A DNA stretch of 22,828 nt from Pseudomonadota bacterium (GTDB lineage Bacteria; Pseudomonadota; Gammaproteobacteria; Burkholderiales; Methylophilaceae), in contig JAEWTK010000112.1 of the NCBI GenBank assembly GCA_023459535.1, forward strand, positions 1 through 22,828, given 5' to 3'. A model generated the notes under the pieces. That model was not told where the DNA came from. It saw only the letters and a list, made by a program, of their open reading frames with translations, and made no database searches. Positions 1 to 11,094 of the stretch are shown piece after piece. A program made the translations under genes and the position numbers. Within the stretch, counting starts at the first letter, position 1, and every line of letters starts with the position of its first letter.

Positions 1-155
1 GTGAGCGGGCGGTCCAGTGTCAGGGAGTTGCTGGCACCGCTGCGATTGCGTTCCGGTGCTACTACCAGGATTTCGGCAATTTCGGAGAGATGCTCCGCCA
101 GGATATTGAGGCCGGGCGCAAAGTAGCCGTCATCATTGGATAGTAGGATACGCAT
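1..155 (-). CDS. surE: 5'-nucleotidase SurE, N-terminal part (cut by window edge)
   Basis: The translation from an ATG at 155 begins [17 protein letters not shown] and continues with a [17 protein letters not shown] stretch. Both are the hallmark N-terminal motifs of SurE, a divalent-metal-dependent survival nucleotidase that dephosphorylates nucleoside 5'- and 3'-monophosphates. The paired Asp residues of NDDG (positions 8-9) and the downstream Ser/Asn of the RNRSGASNS segment are known metal ligands in this family. Only the first 51 codons are present; the rest lies before the window. The gene follows a DUF2069 gene on the same strand after a 48-base gap. That gap holds a consensus-like -10 box so close to the ATG that the message could be nearly leaderless, and no Shine-Dalgarno sequence is visible. 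The start is secure because the motif begins at residue 2. Confidence 0.93.
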   Translation of the reverse strand, partial: MRILLSNDDGYFAPGLNILAEHLSEIAEILVVAPERNRSGASNSLTLDRPL

Positions 156-161
156 GGGCTG

Positions 162-190
162 ATTATAACCGAGTCGTGCACAAGTTTTAA
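162..190 (-). promoter_or_regulatory. candidate surE promoter
   Basis: On the minus strand a perfect TATAAT (162-167) lies 17 bases downstream of a poor -35 match, TTAAAA (185-190). The -10 box ends only 6 bases before the surE ATG, so initiation would fall at or next to the start codon. The position is seen in the sequence; promoter activity is inferred. Confidence 0.4.
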
Positions 191-203
191 TGCGGAAAAT
201 GCA

Positions 204-566
204 TCAACTACGAGGATTGCGAGTCAGTCTTGCGTAAAAAATCGCGCAGAAAAAGAAAACTACGGTGAGCAGGACTTCAAGCAAAGCCAGCTGTGCCGAC
301 AGTCCGGCATCCGACCAGGCCCTGACCCCGCCCTCCGTGAAGTAGAGCAGGATGAACATGGACGTCCACTGATAGGTGTAGCGTTTGCCGCGCAGGATAC
401 CGAACAGCGGCAATAGCAGCGGCACGGCCTTGAGGATGAGCATGGAGCCTTCCGGCCGCAACGGTGCCAGCCAGCCTTCCCAAGCGAGGCAGAGCAAAAT
501 GAGGGCAATCAGGCTGACGCTGGCGCCGGTTCTGAGTATGCGTGTCATGGGCGGCAGGTGCTTCAT
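204..566 (-). CDS. DUF2069 family small membrane protein
   Basis: This 120-residue protein is mostly hydrophobic, with about four predicted membrane segments: residues ~10-30, ~38-55, ~65-80 and ~90-112. The central GKRYTYQWTSMFILLYFTEG segment is typical of DUF2069, an uncharacterised inner-membrane family of proteobacteria. I chose the ATG at 566 because it overlaps the TGA of the preceding gene in an ATGA junction, which suggests translational coupling. A TTG three codons further upstream is also open but less likely. It is the fourth gene of the NYN-wrbA-HugZ-like operon and is followed by surE. No enzymatic function can be assigned. Confidence 0.85.
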   Translation of the reverse strand: MKHLPPMTRILRTGASVSLIALILLCLAWEGWLAPLRPEGSMLILKAVPLLLPLFGILRGKRYTYQWTSMFILLYFTEGGVRAWSDAGLSAQLALLEVLLTVVFFFCAIFYARLTRNPRS

Positions 567-1260
567 GGCTGGCAAGCCTTTGCCATTTCAACCAGCGCGG
601 CACGTGCTTCCATGGCGTCATGGATGGGGTGTGCAAAGTTGAAATGCAGCATCTGTGCATCAGCCCGCAGGTCGAAGCCGTCGCTGTCGATGCCGACCAT
701 CTCGATCTGCTGCGGGGTGATGCCGTGAAAATGCCGGCAGTAGCTTTTCATGTTGGTCTGGTGGTCCTGGTTCATGTGTTCGATGATGCCGGCTTCCTGT
801 GCGGTCAGCGGAGTGCGCGGCGATCTGAATTCCGCGCCGTCGAGCCAACCCATGCTGCCGAAGCCGGCGATGTAACGCGCATGCTGAATCTGCAGCCGGT
901 AAAAGAGGAAATCGTGCATGGTGAAGTATTGCGCGGCTTGCGGCAAATATCGCAGGTAGCGAGCCTGCAGCAGTTCATCCTGTTTGTCGGTCTGCTCCGC
1001 CTCGCCCAGTAGCGTCAGGCGCGCGTTGGCTTGCAGGTCCTCGGCGCCGGCAAACACCAGCAGCGAGACGCGGCAATCGGTCATGACGTTCTTTGTGTGT
1101 TCCGCCAACGTGCTGATCAACAGCAGCGGTTGGCCGTCGTGATCCAGCACGAAAGGCGCAATGGAACCGAACGGATGGCCTGGGAATTTTACCGAATTGG
1201 TGCACAGCATGCCGCTATGGGTGCTGCGCAGGAACTGCCTTGCTTCACTGGCCAGTGACA

Positions 1261-1261
<1 letters not shown>
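563..1261 (-). CDS. HugZ-like pyridoxamine 5'-phosphate oxidase-fold FMN protein with C-terminal DUF2470
   Basis: The protein has 232 residues. Residues ~1-145 show the split-barrel flavin-binding fold of the pyridoxamine-phosphate-oxidase superfamily, including a FPGHPFGS segment and a STLAEHTKN segment. Residues ~155-228 match the DUF2470 domain, with IIEHMNQDH and GIDSDGFDLRA motifs. This arrangement is the one found in HugZ-type heme-utilisation/heme-oxygenase-like proteins. Many members have no proven role, so heme degradation is a family-level possibility, not a firm call. The ATG at 1261 shares one base with the wrbA stop (TGATG), and the stop overlaps the DUF2069 start. The neighbours (WrbA, also a flavoprotein) suggest redox or stress physiology. 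Confidence 0.85.
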
Positions 1262-2638
<1,377 letters not shown>

Positions 2639-2642
<4 letters not shown>

Positions 2643-2686
2643 GGCTGTAGCCGCCGGAAATCAGGAACGATTGAGATATGGCTCAT
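2639..2686 (-). CDS. possible 15-residue leader ORF upstream of the NYN gene
   Basis: An ATG at 2686 (minus) opens a reading frame for MSHISIVPDFRRLQP. Its TGA overlaps the ATG of the NYN gene (ATGA). A good Shine-Dalgarno-like AGGGG sits about 7 bases before this ATG, while the NYN start itself has none. The last codons include CGG CGG CTA and a Pro codon right before the stop. It may act only as a ribosome loader for the next gene, or it may be chance. I know of no family for it. Confidence 0.35.
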
Positions 2687-2715
2687 GGCAGACCCCTGAA
2701 TCATTTGAAGCTTGA

Positions 2716-2721
2716 AGTATA
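2716..2721 (-). promoter_or_regulatory. candidate -10 box for the NYN-wrbA-surE operon
   Basis: TATACT on the minus strand lies about 74 bases before the NYN start and 30 bases before the leader ORF. No convincing -35 hexamer is found at 16-18 bases; CTGACA occurs but is 23 bases away. The call rests on the -10 match and on the gap separating this operon from purB. Confidence 0.3.
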
Positions 2722-2835
2722 CAGGCATCGCACTTGGTTGGCCTTGTCAGCCGTTGTTGGCGCTGCAGATGTGACCCTGTCGGATAATTCTGAAGATTGG
2801 CAATCAGATTGAAAGTCCGCTCATGTCCGAATGTT

Positions 2836-2870
2836 CAGGCAAGTCTCGCCGCTCAGGGTGGGCTTGCCTG
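2836..2870 (-). terminator. hairpin downstream of purB
   Basis: An 8-base perfect inverted repeat, CAGGCAAG (2836-2843) and CTTGCCTG (2863-2870), encloses a 19-base GC-rich loop. It begins 10 bases after the purB stop. There is no U-tract on the minus-strand transcript, so it may be a weak or factor-assisted terminator or an mRNA 3'-end stabiliser, not a classical intrinsic terminator. Confidence 0.45.
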
Positions 2871-2879
2871 ATTTGATAT

Positions 2880-4262
<1,383 letters not shown>

Positions 4263-4288
4263 TCAATGCGATAAATCGGGAACCTGTA

Positions 4289-4316
4289 ATTTTACCCTAC
4301 ATCGACACAGTCAAAA
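4289..4316 (-). promoter_or_regulatory. candidate purB promoter
   Basis: On the minus strand TTTTGA (4311-4316) and TAAAAT (4289-4294) are separated by 16 bases, and the -10 box lies 38 bases before the purB ATG. The -10 is a 5/6 match. An alternative -35, TTGACT (4309-4314), would give too short a spacer of 14. Confidence 0.45.
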
Positions 4317-4353
4317 AACACTATCTTGCATGCCATCTGCCAAGACCATGAAA

Positions 4354-4386
4354 ACCCTGTTATTAACAGGGTGTATCTTTATACAG
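4354..4386. promoter_or_regulatory. adjoining dyad elements, possible operator region
   Basis: A perfect 19-base palindrome, ACCCTGTTA-T-TAACAGGGT (4354-4372), runs into a second dyad, TGTAT-CTTT-ATACA (4372-4385). The second reads GTGT-N8-ACAG (4371-4386), one base from the CTGT-N8-ACAG core of LexA boxes. The pair sits between the divergent purB and EF-hand genes, about 80-110 bases before the EF-hand start. Binding by any regulator is inference. Confidence 0.35.
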
Positions 4387-4464
4387 ACAGGCGCATAATA
4401 GCTATCTAACGCTGTTGAATCGGGCTCTTGGTCGAAATGACAGCTGAACTGTGAGGCAGGCTCC

Positions 4465-4722
4465 ATGAAGCGCTATCTGATTCTGATCTTGATGTTATGC
4501 AATCCGGCCATCGTTCTGGCAGAAGAAGCCAGGGCGCCCAGTGTTGAGGAAAACCTGCGTGAGATGGACAAAGATCGCAACGGTATCGTCACCGCATCCG
4601 AAGTGCGTGCCCATTTGCAGTCCAAGCATGGCAAGGACTATGAAAAAGGCATTCTGGACAAGCTGCAATCTACAGAACGCGGTGCCAGCTGCGGAACGTC
4701 ATTCGCTCAATCCTTTTTGTGA
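4465..4722 (+). CDS. small exported EF-hand protein
   Basis: The 85-residue product starts with a Sec signal peptide (MKRYLILILMLCNPAIVLA, cleavage after ~residue 19). It carries one clear EF-hand loop, DKDRNGIVTASE (~residues 35-46), with Asp, Asp, Asn and a final Glu at calcium-ligand positions. The C-terminus contains a SCGTSFAQSF segment with a single Cys. A purine-rich GAGGCAGG lies ~6-13 bases before the ATG, a reasonable ribosome-binding site. The protein is expected in the periplasm. I first suspected a frameshift at the C-terminus, but the SCGT..FAQ.F ending looks like a family feature, as I recall it in related small betaproteobacterial proteins. The function is unknown; calcium binding is likely but not shown. 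Confidence 0.75.
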   Translation: MKRYLILILMLCNPAIVLAEEARAPSVEENLREMDKDRNGIVTASEVRAHLQSKHGKDYEKGILDKLQSTERGASCGTSFAQSFL

Positions 4723-4896
4723 TGACTGCGGAGTTCGCTGGACTGATGCGGAAATAAGCTTTTGTTTCAGCCGATGGATCAGGCTGTCGTTCTGACCATG
4801 TCCGTCCTGACCATGTCCACATTGCCGTTTCGCCTGTCTGGCTCAGAGCATGCCGCGGACGGTATAATCTGATTTTGGATTTTTTGATTGAACATC
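4723..4896 (+). promoter_or_regulatory. intergenic region with acnB -10 box and a short direct repeat
   Basis: A perfect TATAAT lies at 4863-4868, 28 bases before the acnB ATG. The -35 region at the right distance (GGCTCA, 4840-4845) is poor, suggesting dependence on an activator or another sigma-factor context. A 12-base sequence, CTGACCATGTCC, occurs twice with a 15-base period (4792-4803 and 4807-4818) upstream of the presumed promoter. No intrinsic terminator for the EF-hand gene is visible. Confidence 0.45.
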
Positions 4897-7467
4897 ATGC
4901 TGACCGCCTACCGAGAACATGTTGCCGAGCGCGCTGCGCAAGGTCTCCCGCCACTACCTCTTAATGCAGAGCAGACAGCCGCACTGGTTGATCTGCTGAA
5001 AAACCCGCCTGCAGGCGAGGCTGACTTTCTGCTTACACTGCTGGAGCACCGTGTGCCGGCAGGGGTGGACCAGGCGGCCTATGTCAAGGCTGCTTTCCTG
5101 ACAGATGTTGCCCATGCCAAAGTGGACTGTGCGTTGATCTCCCGTTCGCGGGCGATTCAACTGCTCGGCACCATGCTTGGTGGCTATAACGTGCAGTCAC
5201 TGGTCAGCCTGCTGGATGGTGAACTGGCAGATGAGGCTGTCGCTGCCCTGTCACACACCATTCTCATGTTCGACGCTTTCCATGATGTTGCCGAGAAGCT
5301 CAAGGCAGGTAATCCGCATGCGCGCAAGCTGATGCAGTCGTGGGCCGATGCCGAATGGTTCACCCAGCGCAAGCCGATGCCGGAAGAGATGAAGCTGGTC
5401 GTATTCAAGGTGCCGGGCGAGACCAATACCGACGATCTGTCGCCGGCGCAGGAAGCCTGGTCGCGTCCTGATATCCCGCTACATGCCAACGCCATGCTGG
5501 TCAGCAAGATGCCTGATGGCCTGGCGACCATCGCCAAACTGAAGGAAAAGGGATTGCCTCTGGCTTATGTCGGAGATGTGGTCGGTACCGGATCCTCGCG
5601 TAAATCGGCCATCAATTCGGTGCAGTGGTGGATGGGTGAGGATATTCCCTGCATTCCCAACAAGCGCACTGGCGGTGTCGTGCTTGGTGGCAAGATCGCG
5701 CCCATCTTCTTCAATACTGCAGAAGATTCCGGCGCCTTGCCCATCCAGTGCGATGTTGACCAGATGCAGACCGGTGACGTCATCACTGTCCTGCCGTATC
5801 AGGGCAAGGTGCTGAATGCCGCAGGCGAACAGATTTCAAGTTTTGCACTGACCCCCTTGACCATGCCGGATGAAGTGCGTGCCGGCGGACGTATCCCCTT
5901 GATCATCGGTCGCGGCCTGACGGCACGTGCCCGTGCAGAACTTGGTTTGCCGCCATCCGAGGTGTTTTTGCGCCCGGACCCGGTCACCGATTCCGGCAAG
6001 GGCTACACGCTGGCGCAGAAGATGGTGGGTCGTGCCTGTGGTCTTCCAGAGGGCACAGGTGTGCGTCCAGGCACCTACTGCGAACCCAAGATCACAACCG
6101 TCGGTTCACAGGATACGACTGGCGCCATGACGCGCGATGAATTGAAGGAGCTGGCTTGTCTGGGCTTCTCGGCCGATCTGGTGATGCAGAGCTTCTGTCA
6201 TACCGCCGCCTATCCGAAACCAGTTGATATCAAGCTGCAACACGAGCTGCCGGAGTTCATTTCCAGTCGCGGTGGCGTCAGCTTGCGTCCGGGTGACGGT
6301 GTCATCCATTCCTGGTTGAATCGCATGATATTGCCGGATACGGTCGGTACCGGCGGCGATTCTCATACGCGCTTCCCGATCGGCATCTCGTTCCCGGCCG
6401 GTTCCGGTCTGGTGGCTTTTGCTGCCGCCATGGGCGCCATGCCGCTCGATATGCCGGAATCCGTGCTGGTGCGCTTCAAGGGTGAGATGCAGCCCGGTAT
6501 CACCTTACGCGACCTAGTCAACGCGATTCCCTATGCGGCCATTCAGAAGGGTGACCTGACGGTCGGCAAGCAAGGCAAAAAGAATGTGTTCAATGGCCGC
6601 ATTCTGGAAATCGAAGGCTTGCCGGACCTGAAAGTCGAGCAGGCTTTCGAGTTCGCCGATGCCTCGGCCGAGCGTTCGGCCAATGGTTGTACCGTGCGCC
6701 TGAACAAGGAGCCGGTGATCGAGTTCCTGAATTCCAATATCGTGTTGATGCAGAACATGATCGATAACGGCTATCAGGATGCGCGTACCCTGCAACGTCG
6801 TATCGAGGCCATGCAGGCCTGGCTCGCCAAACCGGAGCTGTTGGAACCGGATGCTGATGCTGAATACGCCTATGTGCTGGAGATCGATCTCAACAAGATC
6901 AGCGAGCCCTTGGTGGCCTGCCCCAATGACCCGGATGACATCAAGCCATTGTCCGCCGTGGCCGGTGACAAGGTCGATGAAGTGTTTATCGGCAGTTGCA
7001 TGACCAATATCGGCCATTATCGCGCTGCCGCCAAGGTGCTGGAAGGTTCCGGCAATCTGCCGACGCGTTTGTGGATTGCGCCGCCGACCCGTATGGATGA
7101 GACTGAACTGCGTGACGAAGGTGTCTATGCCGTCTTCGGCGTGGCCGGCGCACGTACTGAAGTACCTGGCTGTTCGTTGTGCATGGGCAACCAGGCACGC
7201 GTGGCGGATAAGGCGACGGTGTTTTCCACCAGTACCCGCAACTTTGATAACCGCATGGGCAGGGACGCGCGTGTCTATCTGGGTTCTGCTGAACTGGCTG
7301 CGGTTTGTGCCAAGCTGGGCCGAGTACCGAGCCCGCAAGAGTACATGGCGACGGTGGGTGACAAGCTGACGAAGAATCCGGCCGAAATCTACCGGTATCT
7401 CAATTTCGATCAAATGGCAGAATATCAACCGAAAAAGATTATTCCGATTGCAGAGGTGGCATCCTGA
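4897..7467 (+). CDS. acnB: bifunctional aconitate hydratase 2 / 2-methylisocitrate dehydratase
   Basis: The 856-residue protein aligns end to end with AcnB, which interconverts citrate and isocitrate in the TCA cycle and can hydrate 2-methylaconitate. The N-terminus, [17 protein letters not shown], is the HEAT-like AcnB domain. The swivel-domain segments [11 protein letters not shown] and [13 protein letters not shown] are clear. The [4Fe-4S] ligands are Cys701 (GSCMTN), Cys759 and Cys762 (GCSLCMGN). I chose the ATG at 4897 over the in-frame TTG three codons upstream because it matches the family start. No Shine-Dalgarno is obvious. It opens the plus-strand central-carbon block, and no terminator separates it clearly from ppsR. 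Confidence 0.98.
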   Translation: MLTAYREHVAERAAQGLPPLPLNAEQTAALVDLLKNPPAGEADFLLTLLEHRVPAGVDQAAYVKAAFLTDVAHAKVDCALISRSRAIQLLGTMLGGYNVQSLVSLLDGELADEAVAALSHTILMFDAFHDVAEKLKAGNPHARKLMQSWADAEWFTQRKPMPEEMKLVVFKVPGETNTDDLSPAQEAWSRPDIPLHANAMLVSKMPDGLATIAKLKEKGLPLAYVGDVVGTGSSRKSAINSVQWWMGEDIPCIPNKRTGGVVLGGKIAPIFFNTAEDSGALPIQCDVDQMQTGDVITVLPYQGKVLNAAGEQISSFALTPLTMPDEVRAGGRIPLIIGRGLTARARAELGLPPSEVFLRPDPVTDSGKGYTLAQKMVGRACGLPEGTGVRPGTYCEPKITTVGSQDTTGAMTRDELKELACLGFSADLVMQSFCHTAAYPKPVDIKLQHELPEFISSRGGVSLRPGDGVIHSWLNRMILPDTVGTGGDSHTRFPIGISFPAGSGLVAFAAAMGAMPLDMPESVLVRFKGEMQPGITLRDLVNAIPYAAIQKGDLTVGKQGKKNVFNGRILEIEGLPDLKVEQAFEFADASAERSANGCTVRLNKEPVIEFLNSNIVLMQNMIDNGYQDARTLQRRIEAMQAWLAKPELLEPDADAEYAYVLEIDLNKISEPLVACPNDPDDIKPLSAVAGDKVDEVFIGSCMTNIGHYRAAAKVLEGSGNLPTRLWIAPPTRMDETELRDEGVYAVFGVAGARTEVPGCSLCMGNQARVADKATVFSTSTRNFDNRMGRDARVYLGSAELAAVCAKLGRVPSPQEYMATVGDKLTKNPAEIYRYLNFDQMAEYQPKKIIPIAEVAS

Positions 7468-7523
7468 AAAGGCCGCAGCTAGAGGTCCGAACGGACTATT
7501 AGTTGCCTGTATGGCTGGATTAT

Positions 7524-7643
7524 ATGGGCTTTGCGTATTACAATCAGATGCGACAATCCTGGAAAAGCATACGCAAAGGCAGTGCTTTTGAGACGCACGA
7601 GTTTCGGTCCTTGTGCGCTCACATACTGCCTACCGTTGATTAA
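7524..7643 (+). CDS. possible 39-residue small ORF directly upstream of ppsR
   Basis: An ATG at 7524 opens a 39-codon frame starting MGFAYYNQMRQSWKSIRKGS. It ends with TAA at 7641-7643, two bases before the ppsR ATG. The composition (aromatic and basic residues, little low complexity) looks protein-like. The Shine-Dalgarno is only a weak GGA about 5 bases upstream. ppsR itself has no visible Shine-Dalgarno, so reading this ORF could feed ribosomes to it. I recognise no family, and it may be a chance ORF. Confidence 0.3.
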   Translation: MGFAYYNQMRQSWKSIRKGSAFETHEFRSLCAHILPTVD

Positions 7644-7645
7644 TT

Positions 7646-8491
7646 ATGAGTCTAAATAATAACTCCAAGCGCACCGTCTTCTATATTTCTGACAGCACTG
7701 GCATTACGGTGGAAGCGCTGGGATTGTGCCTGCTTTCGCATTTCGAGGGGCTGAGGCTCAAACAGGTACGGATGCCTTTTATTGATTCCGTAGAGAAGGC
7801 CAAAGAAGCGGTCGAGATCATCAATGCCACGCAGGAGCGTGACGGTGTGCGTGCCATACTGTGCATGACGGTGGTCAATCCCAATATTCGCGCCTTGTTC
7901 CATCTTACCGGCGGCCATTGCCTGGATATGTTCGGTACATTCGTCAACCCACTTTCCTGTGAGCTGGGCATGCCCGCCAATGAGACCATCGGCATGTCGA
8001 GGCGCGTGGCGGGGGCCGAATACCGAAACCGTATCAATGCCATTAATTTCACGTTGGGCCATGATGACGGCATCACCGAATCCGGGTTGAAAGATGCGGA
8101 TGTGATTCTGGTCGGTGTTTCACGTTGCGGCAAGACGCCGACCAGCATCTATCTGGCGATGCAGTTCGGCATGCGCGTGGCCAATTATCCGATCATCCCG
8201 GAGGATCTGGAACGTAATGCGTTGCCCGGCACCCTGATTGATTACAAGGACAAGATTTTCGGTCTGACTATCGACCCTTTGCGTCTGAGCAAAGTGCGCG
8301 GCGAGCGTCGCCCCAATAGTCGCTACGCCGAGCTGGAAAATTGCAAGAGTGAAGTAAAGCGGGCGGAAGAGCTGATGCGCCGGGAGGGTATCGGCATGCT
8401 GGATTCGACTTCGCGCTCGGTAGAGGAGATTTCCTCACTGATCATGCAGCAGCTCAGTTTCAAGGCGGCAAAGAACATGTTGCTGAACTAG
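7646..8491 (+). CDS. ppsR: PEP synthase regulatory protein (bifunctional serine/threonine kinase and phosphorylase)
   Basis: The 281-residue protein is a DUF299 family member. It starts with the typical TVFYISDSTGITVEALG and has a P-loop, GVSRCGKT (residues 157-164). PpsR inactivates PEP synthase by ADP-dependent phosphorylation of a Thr next to the catalytic His. It reactivates it by phosphate-dependent removal of that phosphate, releasing pyrophosphate. ppsA lies 95 bases downstream on the same strand, which fixes the substrate as PEP synthase and not pyruvate phosphate dikinase. The start codon is set by the conserved N-terminus; no Shine-Dalgarno is visible. The gap after it contains a 9-base tandem duplication (CTGGTTCAA twice, 8500-8517). 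Confidence 0.95.
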   Translation: MSLNNNSKRTVFYISDSTGITVEALGLCLLSHFEGLRLKQVRMPFIDSVEKAKEAVEIINATQERDGVRAILCMTVVNPNIRALFHLTGGHCLDMFGTFVNPLSCELGMPANETIGMSRRVAGAEYRNRINAINFTLGHDDGITESGLKDADVILVGVSRCGKTPTSIYLAMQFGMRVANYPIIPEDLERNALPGTLIDYKDKIFGLTIDPLRLSKVRGERRPNSRYAELENCKSEVKRAEELMRREGIGMLDSTSRSVEEISSLIMQQLSFKAAKNMLLN

Positions 8492-8586
8492 TTCGTAAAC
8501 TGGTTCAACTGGTTCAATAGCGTTGCTGTTGCAGTATGAAGATTAATGTTAGCTACAAAATATAACTATTTCATGAGGAAATTGGT

Positions 8587-10953
8587 ATGCAAGCCTATGT
8601 AATCCCATTAGAACAACTGGGTATGCAGGATGTTGATCGTGTCGGCGGAAAGAACGCTTCGCTCGGCGAAATGATCAGCAATCTTGCTGCGAGTGATGTG
8701 CGCGTTCCCGGGGGCTTTGCTACCACGGCTCAGGCGTATCGCGACTTTCTGGCGCACGAGGGGCTGGAAGCCCGCATCAAGGCCACGCTGGCGACACTGA
8801 ATGTGGATGATGTGGTTGCGTTGGCCAAGACCGGCGAGCAGATCCGCAAGTGGATCGTCGATGCTCCGTTGCCGGCAAGACTGGAAGCGGAGATTCGCGA
8901 ACACTATGGCAAGCTCGACGCCGATGCCGATGCCAGCTTTGCCGTGCGTTCCTCCGCGACTGCGGAAGACATGCCGGATGCTTCCTTTGCCGGCCAGCAG
9001 GAAACCTTCCTCAATATCCACGGTATCGAGAATATCCTGCATGCGATCAAGGAAGTGTTCGCTTCGCTTTATAACGACCGCGCCATTTCTTACCGCGTGC
9101 ACTCCGGTTATAACGATATCGAGGTCGCGCTTTCGGCGGGTGTGCAACGCATGGTGCGTTCCGACCTTGGCGCTTCCGGCGTCATGTTCACGCTGGATAC
9201 CGAATCCGGTTTCCGCGACGTGGTGTTCATCACATCTTCCTACGGTCTGGGTGAAATGGTGGTGCAGGGTGCCGTCAATCCGGATGAATTCTATGTGCAC
9301 AAGCCGCAATTGCAGGCTGGTTTCCCTGCTTTGATCCGTCGTGGTCTGGGTTCCAAGCAGCAACGCATGGTGTTCAATACCGAGCGTTCGGCCGGCCGTT
9401 CAGTGAAGATCGAGGAAACCACTGCAGAAGAGCGCAACAAATTCTCGCTGACCGATGCCGAAGTGCTGGAACTGGCGCGCCATGCGGTTGAAATCGAAAA
9501 ACACTATGGTTGCCCGATGGATATCGAGTGGGGCAAGGACGGTCTGGATGGCAAGCTGTACATCGTGCAAGCTCGCCCTGAGACGGTCAAATCACGTGCC
9601 GAAGACAAGGCAATCGAGAAATACAGCCTGAAGAAACGTGGCACCGTACTATCGGAAGGCCGTGCTATCGGCCAGAAGATCGGTATCGGCCCGGTTCGTA
9701 TCGTGCAAAGCGCCAACGACATGCATCTGGTCAAGGCTGGCGATGTGCTGGTCACCGACATGACGGATCCGAACTGGGAACCGGTGATGAAGAAGGCGGC
9801 AGCGATTGTCACCAACCGTGGTGGTCGCACCTGCCATGCTGCGATCATTGCGCGTGAACTGGGTATCCCGGCCATCGTCGGCTGCGGCGATGCCACCAGC
9901 ACACTGACCGAGGATCAGATCGTTACCGCTTCCTGCGCCGAAGGCGATACCGGCTACGTCTACGAAGGCGAGATGCCGTACGAGAAAACCGTACAGGAGC
10001 GTAAGACTCTGCCAGAGATCCCGGTGAAGCTGATGCTGAACGTCGGCAATCCGTCGCTGGCTTTCGAATTCGCCCAGTTGCCATCGGCAGGCGTCGGCCT
10101 GGCCAGACTGGAATTCATCATCAATAACCTGATCGGCATCCACCCCAAGGCTATTTTGCGCTTTGACCAAGTGCCGCATGAGTTGCATGATTCCGTGGCC
10201 GAGCGCACGCGCGGTTATGCCGACCCGCGTAGCTTCTATGTCGAAAAAATCACCGAAGGGGTGTCGACACTGGCAGCGGCTTTCTGGCCGAACAAGGTCA
10301 TCGTGCGCCTGTCGGACTTCAAGTCCAACGAATACCGCAAGCTGATCGGTGGCGACCTGTTCGAGCCGATCGAAGAGAACCCGATGCTGGGTTTCCGTGG
10401 CGCCGCACGTTATATCTCCAAGGATTTCCGCGATTGCTTCGCGCTGGAGTGTGAAGCGATGAAGAAGGCGCGCGATGTGCTGGGCTATACCAACATCGAG
10501 CTGATGGTGCCGTTCGTTCGCACGCTGGAAGAAGCGCGCGGCGTTGTGGAACTGCTGGAGCAGCATGGCCTAAAACGTGGTGAGAATGGTCTGCGCCTGA
10601 TCATGATGTGCGAGATTCCTTCCAATGCCTTGCTGGCGGAAGAGTTCCTGGAGTACTTCGATGGCTTCTCCATCGGATCCAACGACCTGACACAGCTGAC
10701 GTTGGGCCTGGACCGTGATTCCAGCCTGGTGGCGAACAGCTTCGACGAACGCGATGCGGCTGTGAAGAAACTGCTGTCCATGGCGATCCAGACCTGCAAC
10801 AGCAAAGGCAAGTATGTCGGTATCTGCGGTCAGGGTCCTTCGGACCATGTCGACTTCGCCGAATGGCTGATGGCTCAGGGTATCCAGACCATGTCACTGA
10901 ATCCGGATACGCTGATCGAGACTTGGAATACGCTGGCCAAGGTCGCAAAGTAA
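8587..10953 (+). CDS. ppsA: phosphoenolpyruvate synthase
   Basis: The 788-residue enzyme converts pyruvate, ATP and water to PEP, AMP and phosphate, the entry step of gluconeogenesis from pyruvate. Domains in order are: an ATP-grasp nucleotide-binding domain (~1-345; [31 protein letters not shown]), the swivelling phosphohistidine domain with catalytic His417 in [15 protein letters not shown], and the PEP/pyruvate TIM barrel (~480-785) with Cys747 in [10 protein letters not shown]. The Thr415 two residues before the His is the expected target of PpsR. A strong GAGGAA lies 6 bases before the ATG. A possible -10, TATAAC, lies at 8561-8566. The gene ends at a strong hairpin terminator. Confidence 0.98.
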   Translation: MQAYVIPLEQLGMQDVDRVGGKNASLGEMISNLAASDVRVPGGFATTAQAYRDFLAHEGLEARIKATLATLNVDDVVALAKTGEQIRKWIVDAPLPARLEAEIREHYGKLDADADASFAVRSSATAEDMPDASFAGQQETFLNIHGIENILHAIKEVFASLYNDRAISYRVHSGYNDIEVALSAGVQRMVRSDLGASGVMFTLDTESGFRDVVFITSSYGLGEMVVQGAVNPDEFYVHKPQLQAGFPALIRRGLGSKQQRMVFNTERSAGRSVKIEETTAEERNKFSLTDAEVLELARHAVEIEKHYGCPMDIEWGKDGLDGKLYIVQARPETVKSRAEDKAIEKYSLKKRGTVLSEGRAIGQKIGIGPVRIVQSANDMHLVKAGDVLVTDMTDPNWEPVMKKAAAIVTNRGGRTCHAAIIARELGIPAIVGCGDATSTLTEDQIVTASCAEGDTGYVYEGEMPYEKTVQERKTLPEIPVKLMLNVGNPSLAFEFAQLPSAGVGLARLEFIINNLIGIHPKAILRFDQVPHELHDSVAERTRGYADPRSFYVEKITEGVSTLAAAFWPNKVIVRLSDFKSNEYRKLIGGDLFEPIEENPMLGFRGAARYISKDFRDCFALECEAMKKARDVLGYTNIELMVPFVRTLEEARGVVELLEQHGLKRGENGLRLIMMCEIPSNALLAEEFLEYFDGFSIGSNDLTQLTLGLDRDSSLVANSFDERDAAVKKLLSMAIQTCNSKGKYVGICGQGPSDHVDFAEWLMAQGIQTMSLNPDTLIETWNTLAKVAK

Positions 10954-10982
10954 TAGGTGGTCAGGTAACACACGCCGTCACC

Positions 10983-11025
10983 GCAAAAAGCCCATTCACT
11001 GTTTAGCTGGTAATGGGCTTTTTGC
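10983..11025 (+). terminator. intrinsic terminator after ppsA
   Basis: A 14-base perfect inverted repeat (10983-10996 and 11012-11025) encloses a 15-base loop. The left arm carries AAAAAGCCCATT and the right arm AATGGGCTTTTT, followed by TTTT. It separates ppsA from acs. Confidence 0.93.
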
Positions 11026-11094
11026 TTTTGTGGTCATTGGCTGATAAAGCCGTATCAAAATATAAAAATTGTTTGTGGAGAGGGAAGTGTAGTC

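Noticed and set aside
4650..4722. Possible frameshift at the end of the first EF-hand gene
   Set aside because: An overlapping +1 frame runs on to 4795, but its product is Cys/Trp/Arg rich and not EF-hand-like. The SCGT..FAQ.F ending looks like a real family terminus.
6514..7428. 304-codon open frame on the strand opposite acnB
   Set aside because: It lies wholly inside acnB, which is conserved end to end. The translation is rich in His, Arg and Gln and resembles no family, as expected for an antisense shadow of a GC-rich gene.
7486..7500. Hairpin GTCC-GAAC-GGAC after acnB as a terminator
   Set aside because: The stem is only 4-5 pairs with no U-tract, so it cannot be called an intrinsic terminator.
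9649..10566. 305-codon open frame antisense to ppsA
   Set aside because: Fully inside ppsA, with antisense-type composition and no recognisable domain.
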